From positions 1-6,601 of the forward strand of contig JAJYGE010000027.1 in assembly GCA_021785155.1 (NCBI GenBank): a stretch of 6,601 nt of DNA, written 5' to 3'. A model generated the notes under the pieces. It saw only the letters and a list, made by a program, of their open reading frames with translations, was not told the DNA's origin and did not search any database. Below are positions 1 through 3,892 of this stretch, in pieces. Every line of letters begins with the position of its first letter. Positions within the stretch are counted from its first letter, which is position 1. The position numbers and the translations under genes are program-made. This stretch comes from Planctomycetota bacterium (GTDB lineage: Bacteria; Planctomycetota; Phycisphaerae; WQYP01).

Positions 1-232
1 ACAGATTCTGCCAGGTCGCTCGGGGCCAAATCCTTAACTTTTTAGCACCGTTGCGCATTATCCCTCTTATTGCAATCCTATAGCCTTACCGAAGTACAGT
101 TCAGATCCGCTGAACAAGGTTCTTTGACAAATAAATAACATGCCCGCATCAATGGTTCCGTATGGCCATGGAGATCGCTATGTACCTGGTAAAAAAGCGA
201 CGCCCGCGTCCATTCCGCGCGCAAAAAGTCGT

Positions 233-256
233 CTAACTCCTTAATGCTAAATGCTG
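233..256. repeat. 24-bp direct repeat, copy 1 (TAACTCC...AAATGCTG)
   Basis: This stretch starts CTAACTCC and ends TAAATGCTG. It matches 405-428 at 21 of 24 positions without gaps, in the same orientation, 172 bp apart. It is followed directly by a run of nine C. Together the two copies bracket the 9-bp-unit array, so they may be edges or internal modules of a composite intergenic repeat. The function is unknown. Confidence 0.7.
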
Positions 257-278
257 CCCCCCCCCTGGGGCCAAAAAC

Positions 279-388
279 ATCTTGGGCATCTTGGGCAAGT
301 TGAACCAAACCCGCCAAAATCAACGCTTCCATCAACTTGCGCAACTTGGGCAAGTTGCCCCCCTAACTTGAGCATCTTGGGCAACTTG
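279..388 (-). repeat. Array of degenerate 9-bp units (CAAGTTGCC / CAAGATGCC)
   Basis: Read on the minus strand, units of the form CAAGTTGNN, CAAGATGNN or CAACTTGNN follow each other at 9-bp spacing. They fall in two tracts: about 388 to 334 (six units, with a short GGGG interruption) and about 304 to 279 (three units). The tracts are separated by about 30 bp of unrelated sequence. A perfect inverted repeat GCAACTTG-GG-CAAGTTGC sits at 341-358 where a CAACTTG unit meets a CAAGTTG unit. Neither tract is a CRISPR: the units are too short and there are no spacers of uniform length. It looks like slippage- or recombination-grown intergenic repeat DNA. Confidence 0.7.
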
Positions 389-404
389 AAATTCGCAAGG
401 TCTT

Positions 405-428
405 CTAACTCCTAACTCCTAAATGCTG
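405..428. repeat. 24-bp direct repeat, copy 2 (TAACTCC...AAATGCTG)
   Basis: This is the second copy of the element at 233-256 (21 of 24 identical). This copy contains CTAACTC twice in tandem with a 7-bp period, where copy 1 has diverged. It is followed by a GC-rich stem (428-439) and ends about 65 bp before the promoter of the DUF481 gene. Confidence 0.7.
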
Positions 429-493
429 GCGGTGCCGCCGCGTTGCATGAAGCGGTCACCCACCCCGCGGCATATTTGCTTTCACCGCTGAAT

Positions 494-521
494 TTGACAA
501 CCTTCGTCAATGTGGTAAATT
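494..521 (+). promoter_or_regulatory. Sigma-70-like promoter of the DUF481 gene
   Basis: A perfect -35 box TTGACA (494-499) is followed after 16 bp by TAAATT (516-521; four of six match TATAAT). The predicted transcript starts near 528, about 35 nt before the ATG at 565. An inverted repeat TTGAC-N7-GTCAA (494-510) overlaps the -35 box and could be an operator half-site pair, though TTGAC is also part of the promoter consensus, so this may be coincidence. Confidence 0.6.
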
Positions 522-564
522 AGCCGCCCGTGATTTTTTGTGCAATTTGTAAGGGAACGAGTTG

Positions 565-1617
565 ATGTTAAATCTTCGGCGAATCGTATCGGTAATAACT
601 GTGTCTGCCACCCTGATCGCATTTGGCAGCGCGAACGCCGGCACTGTCATACTGAAAAACGGTGATCATATCACCGGTACTATTACGCGCGTTGGAGCGG
701 TCCATGTAACGGTTAAAACCGCCTATGCCGGTATATTGTCCATCCCTATTTCCGATATCAAATCATTATCCAGTAACACACCGGTGGTACTGACCCCAGC
801 CCACGCAACAGCCCGGATGGCCACGCTGGCTCCCGCGCCCGGCGGCAGTGGCTGGACCGCAACCCCGGTGAATTTACCGGTACCACCGGCGGCAAAACCC
901 CCGGCTAAGCCCCCCGAGGCAGTCTCCTGGTTTGGCCCGAACTGGCGAAATGAAATAGATCTCGGTGCCATGGACGCCACCGGCAATTCCAACAGCACGC
1001 AGTTCACCGGGGCTTTGAATTTTCGTTACCACCTGAAACCAAATCAAGTGAATATTAACATTACCGGTGGTTACGGCATGACCAATGATGTGCAATCCCT
1101 GGGCTTTTTCCAGACGGATGAAATCTGGCGGCGGGCGCTCGACGAACTCAAGCCAAAGTGGGCCAAAAAGCTGTTTCTCTTTGCCGAAAACAGTAACCGT
1201 TACGACGCCATCCTCGGCATTTCCATTCGATCCAATAATGCCATTGGTCTTGGTTATTACATTTTTGAAAGCAAAAAAATGGAGCTTGATGTTCGGGCCG
1301 GCCCTGGTTACACCTATGAACGCTTTTTTCATGGGCAGTCGGTCAGCTATATCAACGGAACCGCCGGCCTGCACTTCATGTATCGCATCGATAACCGCAC
1401 GCAATTTACGCAAACCATCCAGTACATTTCCTCCCTGGAAAACGCCTACAACTATCAGGCCAGCGCCACCAGCGCTATCAGCTTTGATTTGCCGGAACTT
1501 GCACGCGGATTCGGATTGCGCGCAAGTTTTACGGATAATTATGACAATACCGCCGGTGAATTGGGGCGCAAGCGCAATGACACGCTGATCATCGGGTCCA
1601 TGTTTTATAAATTTTGA
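565..1617 (+). CDS. DUF481 family outer-membrane beta-barrel protein
   Basis: The predicted protein is 350 residues and exported. The N-terminus has a basic start (LRR, 4-6), a hydrophobic core (7-20) and a signal peptidase I site after ANA (23-25). Residues 26-68 form a small all-beta module with the LKNGDxxxGxI motif often seen in front of DUF481 barrels. Residues about 70-120 are a Pro/Ala-rich linker. Residues about 126-350 match DUF481 (YdiY-like): the opening contains LGAMDATGNSNS, amphipathic beta-strands follow, and the last residue is Phe, the usual BAM recognition signal. The ligand and exact role are unknown for the family. I chose ATG 565 rather than the adjacent in-frame TTG at 562 because AAGGGA (551-556) lies 8 nt upstream of the ATG. 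The gene appears monocistronic, with its own promoter and a 372-bp gap downstream. Domain assignment is confident; function is not. Confidence 0.9.
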   Translation: MLNLRRIVSVITVSATLIAFGSANAGTVILKNGDHITGTITRVGAVHVTVKTAYAGILSIPISDIKSLSSNTPVVLTPAHATARMATLAPAPGGSGWTATPVNLPVPPAAKPPAKPPEAVSWFGPNWRNEIDLGAMDATGNSNSTQFTGALNFRYHLKPNQVNINITGGYGMTNDVQSLGFFQTDEIWRRALDELKPKWAKKLFLFAENSNRYDAILGISIRSNNAIGLGYYIFESKKMELDVRAGPGYTYERFFHGQSVSYINGTAGLHFMYRIDNRTQFTQTIQYISSLENAYNYQASATSAISFDLPELARGFGLRASFTDNYDNTAGELGRKRNDTLIIGSMFYKF

Positions 1618-1640
1618 GGAAATAATACTGCGGCGGTAAA

Positions 1641-1725
1641 CGGATATGAGGGTTTTTACCACACATTATTTGCTCCGCCAAAGGTACTGAAATCGCGTAT
1701 GACCCTCTTAATTGGCTGATATCCG
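1641..1725 (+). promoter_or_regulatory. Possible long RNA stem with asymmetric bulge
   Basis: Thirteen consecutive bases on the left arm (1641-1653) pair with two segments on the right (1702-1707 and 1719-1725), separated by an 11-nt bulge. An alternative pairing GGTAAA/TTTACC (1635-1640, 1655-1660) competes with it. It begins 24 nt after the DUF481 stop codon, so it could be a 3' stabilising structure, an attenuator-like element or a small RNA. It could also be chance, since no conservation data are available. Confidence 0.25.
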
Positions 1726-1881
1726 TGTCATCCAGGGAGTAGGTGTAGCCACCGGTGACTTATGAATGGGGGGAAATTCCCAGGGGAATGTGGTGATTCA
1801 TTTAGATTAAGTTGCCATCGGTATGGTGCTCTGTCACAGGATCATTTCAGAATGGCTGCCTTTCAAAGAACACGCCCATCA

Positions 1882-1910
1882 TTGCCAGGATTCCGGGGCA
1901 ATCCTAATAT
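1882..1910 (+). promoter_or_regulatory. Candidate ROK promoter with overlapping inverted repeat
   Basis: TTGCCA (1882-1887; five of six match TTGACA) and TAATAT (1905-1910; four of six match TATAAT) are separated by exactly 17 bp. The predicted start is near 1917, giving a leader of about 70 nt. The inverted repeat ATTGCC-N10-GGCAAT (1881-1902) occupies the -35 box and spacer, and AGGATT/AATCCT (1887-1892, 1900-1905) overlaps it. A dyad in this place is what an autorepressor operator would look like, and ROK regulators commonly bind palindromes. That is inference only. Confidence 0.4.
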
Positions 1911-1944
1911 TTTGCTGTGATAGAGCATGGTGTAATTTTATTTT

Positions 1945-1961
1945 CTGTCGGCGCTGGACAG
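1945..1961 (+). promoter_or_regulatory. Inverted repeat CTGTC-N7-GACAG before ROK gene
   Basis: This is a perfect 5-bp dyad with a 7-bp centre, ending 28 bp before the ROK start codon. It lies inside the predicted leader, so it could be a second operator or a small RNA hairpin. No Shine-Dalgarno sequence is evident between it and the ATG. Confidence is low because dyads of this size are common by chance. Confidence 0.25.
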
Positions 1962-1989
1962 CGGGCGCATTACTTTGTAGAACTTTATC

Positions 1990-3129
1990 ATGATAATTGA
2001 CTCTTCGCAGCGCTCTATTCTACGGTCTCTATGGTTTAACGGACCGTTAAGCCGATCGGAACTGCATGAATTGACGGACATGACTCCCAATGCCGTAGGC
2101 AATGAAATCTCGCAATTGCAACGACTTGGCCTGGTCAAAGAGCTTCATCCCAAGCCATCTACCGGTGGTCGTCCCCAGATCCCTTTAATACTTGATCCGT
2201 CATCGCGGCGCATCCTGGGAATATCCATTGAGCCGGGGCAGGTTGAAGTGGCGGAACTTGGCCTTAATGGAGAGTTGACGCTGGCACCGATATCCAAAAC
2301 TGTTCAACAGGAAAGTCGGTTATTGCCTGCGGCCACACGTTTGGCCCAGGCACATTGTGCGCGGCGCACATTGATGGCCGCCGCCTCCATCACCGGCCTG
2401 ATTGATCGCGCCACCGGCAGCATTCTTTTAAGTTCATCAGCTCCCCACCAGAGCCATCTCAACACATCGGTGCTGCTGAAAGGTCTTGATGATGTGCCGC
2501 TGATCATCGGTAATGATTTGCATGCCGCCGCCGGACGATGGGCGGTAACGCACCGCTCACAATTGCGGGAAGATACGCTGTTGATCGCGTTTGATGACGG
2601 ACGCATGGGCGCGGTGATGGTCATTAATGGCCGACCGAATCATGGGTGTATTATGGGGGCCAATGAACTTGGTCACACCCGATTTCCGGTCAATACCCCG
2701 ATGTGTTACTGCGGTCAAAGTGGCTGTCTGGAACGTATATTCAGCGGTGAATTTCTCGGCTCCGGGGTCTTACCCGCTGATTTTTCCAGGCGGGTGGAGA
2801 AACCCGATAATCAGGATGTCAAGGTCATGGAAATGCTCAATCTCCTGATCATGGCTTTTTCCAACGCGGTTAATTTCGTGCGGCCCTCCCGACTGGTGTT
2901 GGCCAGCCGCTTCATGGGTGACGCAGCATTCGCGGATTGTCTGACCGGCGGCATTCGCCGATCCCTGCTGCCGCATCTTTCCCAGCGGGTCACGATTGAT
3001 GCCTGGAACATTAAAGTCGCCGGTTCGTCCGAAACCGCCGCCTGGCTGGGATTGGCCAGCTTATTATTTGAATCTTGGGAAGTCTATCCACCCGCCGAAG
3101 TGTTGGCGCAAAATCCGCCCGTTACCTGA
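1990..3129 (+). CDS. ROK-family winged-helix transcriptional regulator
   Basis: The protein has 379 residues, typical of the NagC/Mlc/XylR-type ROK repressors. Residues about 5-65 are a winged helix: LSRSELHELT, then the recognition helix around TPNAVGNEISQLQRLGLV, then the wing with GGRP (59-62). The ROK domain follows. It keeps the zinc site (His229 in ELGH; Cys239, Cys241, Cys246 in CYCGQSGCLE), Glu226, and the Asn175-Asp176 pair that binds sugar and acts as catalytic base in ROK kinases. The ATP-binding DxGxT motif is absent (GISIEPG at 77-83) and the glycine-rich segment is degraded (DDGRMGAV, 202-209). It should therefore be a sugar-responsive DNA-binding protein and not a kinase; the ligand is unknown. 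ATG 1990 is the first start after an in-frame TAG at 1978 and is needed for the full wHTH, although no clear ribosome binding site precedes it. No sugar-uptake or catabolic gene is in view, so the regulon is not evident. Confidence 0.92.
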   Translation: MIIDSSQRSILRSLWFNGPLSRSELHELTDMTPNAVGNEISQLQRLGLVKELHPKPSTGGRPQIPLILDPSSRRILGISIEPGQVEVAELGLNGELTLAPISKTVQQESRLLPAATRLAQAHCARRTLMAAASITGLIDRATGSILLSSSAPHQSHLNTSVLLKGLDDVPLIIGNDLHAAAGRWAVTHRSQLREDTLLIAFDDGRMGAVMVINGRPNHGCIMGANELGHTRFPVNTPMCYCGQSGCLERIFSGEFLGSGVLPADFSRRVEKPDNQDVKVMEMLNLLIMAFSNAVNFVRPSRLVLASRFMGDAAFADCLTGGIRRSLLPHLSQRVTIDAWNIKVAGSSETAAWLGLASLLFESWEVYPPAEVLAQNPPVT

Positions 3130-3218
3130 TCGTGCTGCCTCACATCTCGCATTATTCAGCGGCCTTCAAAAATAATTAGCAAAGAAACAATCAGGACGTT
3201 AAGATTGTGCGCAATTCG

Positions 3219-3224
3219 TGGAGG
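3219..3224 (+). promoter_or_regulatory. Ribosome binding site that sets the DUF4870 start
   Basis: TGGAGG lies 9 nt before GTG 3234. The longer reading from GTG 3207 would place this strong Shine-Dalgarno sequence inside the coding region and would rely on a weaker AGGA (3193-3196). The extra nine residues also add nothing to the family domain. Confidence 0.65.
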
Positions 3225-3233
3225 ATACGAATC

Positions 3234-3710
3234 GTGGATCGGAATTGCTGCGCCAACTGTGGTCGAGCTATCGGATCATTGGAAACAGCATATCCGTGGC
3301 AGGATCATTTGGTTTGCCAGGAATGTCACACCAGGCTAAGCGCGGCATCCGCGCCGGGCGTGGCGGGATCATCAAATAATCCACCGCCGGCGGTCAACAA
3401 TAATTATCTTCTGGCTGCATTGCCACATATCGGCGTGCTGCTGGGGCTGGGATTCATCATTTTACCCCTAGTGGTTATGCTTGCGGCTTCGGATGAATTT
3501 GTTCGCGCCAATGCGCGTGAGGCGCTGAATTTTCATATCACGATGTTCATTTATTTTATTCTTGCCGTCATTCTATGCCTGATATTTATTGGTTTTATTC
3601 TGATCTTCGCGCTGGTGATCTTCCTGTTTGTGGCCAGCATCATCGCCACCGTACAGGCCAGTCAGGGATACCGCTACCGTTACCCGCTGACAATTCGAAT
3701 GATCCGTTGA
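3234..3710 (+). CDS. Zinc-ribbon DUF4870 integral membrane protein
   Basis: The protein has 158 residues from GTG 3234 (167 if GTG 3207 is used). The N-terminus holds a probable zinc ribbon with Cys6-x2-Cys9 and Cys28-x2-Cys31 around a short YPW/HLVC core. A Ser/Pro/Asn-rich linker follows (36-57). Residues 58-158 are a DUF4870 (Tic20-like) domain: a first membrane segment (about 59-85), the signature FVRANAREALNFHIT (89-103), two further hydrophobic segments (about 104-140) and the closing YRYPLTIRMIR (148-158). The molecular function of DUF4870 proteins is not established. The ribbon should face the cytoplasm and may bind metal, protein or nucleic acid. The gene lies 104 bp after the ROK stop on the same strand; co-transcription is possible but no intervening promoter or terminator could be fixed. 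Its 3' end faces the convergent sigma gene 182 bp away. Confidence 0.9.
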   Translation: MDRNCCANCGRAIGSLETAYPWQDHLVCQECHTRLSAASAPGVAGSSNNPPPAVNNNYLLAALPHIGVLLGLGFIILPLVVMLAASDEFVRANAREALNFHITMFIYFILAVILCLIFIGFILIFALVIFLFVASIIATVQASQGYRYRYPLTIRMIR

Positions 3711-3892
3711 GGTGACGATGCGCTTGTCGGATACTGAGCGGCACTGGCGAACTGTATCCCGCCATCGCTCTAATGTCGTCTCCGGTTTTAGTTCCGCCAA
3801 GGCGGGCAAGAGCAAGGGCAAACAGGGATAAGAACGCAATAAGCCATTTTTTGGCACGCGATATCGCAAATTGCCACAGGTTCGGAAGCGCA
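3711..3892 (-). pseudogene. Possible eroded fragment related to the sigma-factor C-terminal domain
   Basis: In the minus frame shifted +1 from the sigma gene, this gap reads a hydrophobic stretch (KKWLIAFLSLFALALA), then LGGTKTGDDIRAMAGYSSPV. The second part matches the sigma protein segment LWGSAGADISVMAGYSPPV (residues 635-653). At DNA level 45 bp are 39/45 identical (3741-3785 versus 4330-4374). The frame has no good start codon and runs on into the antisense of the DUF4870 gene, so it is not an intact gene. It may be the remnant of a tandem paralogue or of a local duplication. The region otherwise holds two weak hairpins (CCGCC-AA-GGCGG at 3794-3805; GCCA/TGGC at 3843-3855) without T-runs, so no convincing terminator. 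Confidence 0.4.
3741..3785. repeat. 45-bp direct repeat, copy A (outside the gene)
   Basis: This copy is 39 of 45 identical, without gaps, to 4330-4374 and in the same orientation, 589 bp apart. The six differences fall at all three codon positions relative to the sigma frame (one first, two second, three third), so this copy shows no strong sign of continued protein selection. Similarity fades on both sides but continues weakly for about 10 bp to the left. Confidence 0.8.

Larger units (their letters stand above)
1..493. other. Intergenic region with short repeats, no convincing gene
   Basis: I see no supportable gene here. A 91-codon minus-strand frame (353 to 78) is open, but its first codons are made of the 9-bp repeat units, it crosses a run of nine C (257-265), it has no clear ribosome binding site, and its translation resembles no family I know. 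The first 45 bases are open in plus frame 1 up to a TAG at 43-45 and could be the tail of an upstream gene, but 14 codons prove nothing. The recognisable content is repetitive: two 24-bp near-identical direct repeats (233-256, 405-428) flanking CAAGTTG-type units (279-388). A small GC-rich stem GGCGG-TG-CCGCC lies at 428-439. Confidence 0.7.
1618..1989 (+). other. Structured intergenic spacer between DUF481 and ROK genes
   Basis: No recognised gene lies in these 372 bp. A 52-codon frame (ATG 1762 to TGA 1920) is open but has no good ribosome binding site and no recognisable product. The spacer is rich in inverted repeats. CGGATAT (1641-1647) and the adjoining GAGGGT (1648-1653) can pair with ATATCCG (1719-1725) and ACCCTC (1702-1707), leaving an 11-nt one-sided bulge. 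ATGAAT/ATTCAT (1762-1767, 1796-1801) encloses ATTCCC-AG-GGGAAT (1776-1789). No stem is followed by a clear T-run, so I do not call a terminator. The promoter and operator candidates for the ROK gene are listed separately. Confidence 0.5.

Noticed and set aside
78..353. 91-codon minus-strand open frame
   Set aside because: Its start is built from 9-bp repeat units, it crosses a nine-C run, has no clear ribosome binding site, and its product resembles no known family.
279..388. CRISPR array
   Set aside because: The units are only 9 bp, degenerate and directly adjacent, with no uniform spacers and no cas genes.
1085..1588. 167-codon plus-strand frame inside the DUF481 gene
   Set aside because: It overlaps the well-supported gene entirely and its translation is low-complexity and unrecognisable.
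874..1662. 262-codon minus-strand frame antisense to the DUF481 gene
   Set aside because: The plus-strand frame has a signal peptide, a recognisable family and a promoter plus ribosome binding site; the antisense frame has none and is best explained as a shadow.
1762..1920. 52-codon plus-strand frame in the DUF481-ROK spacer
   Set aside because: It has no proper ribosome binding site, no recognisable product, and overlaps the predicted ROK promoter and the nested dyads.
3794..3855. Bidirectional terminator between the convergent genes
   Set aside because: Only 4-5-bp stems are present and neither is followed by a T-run on either strand.
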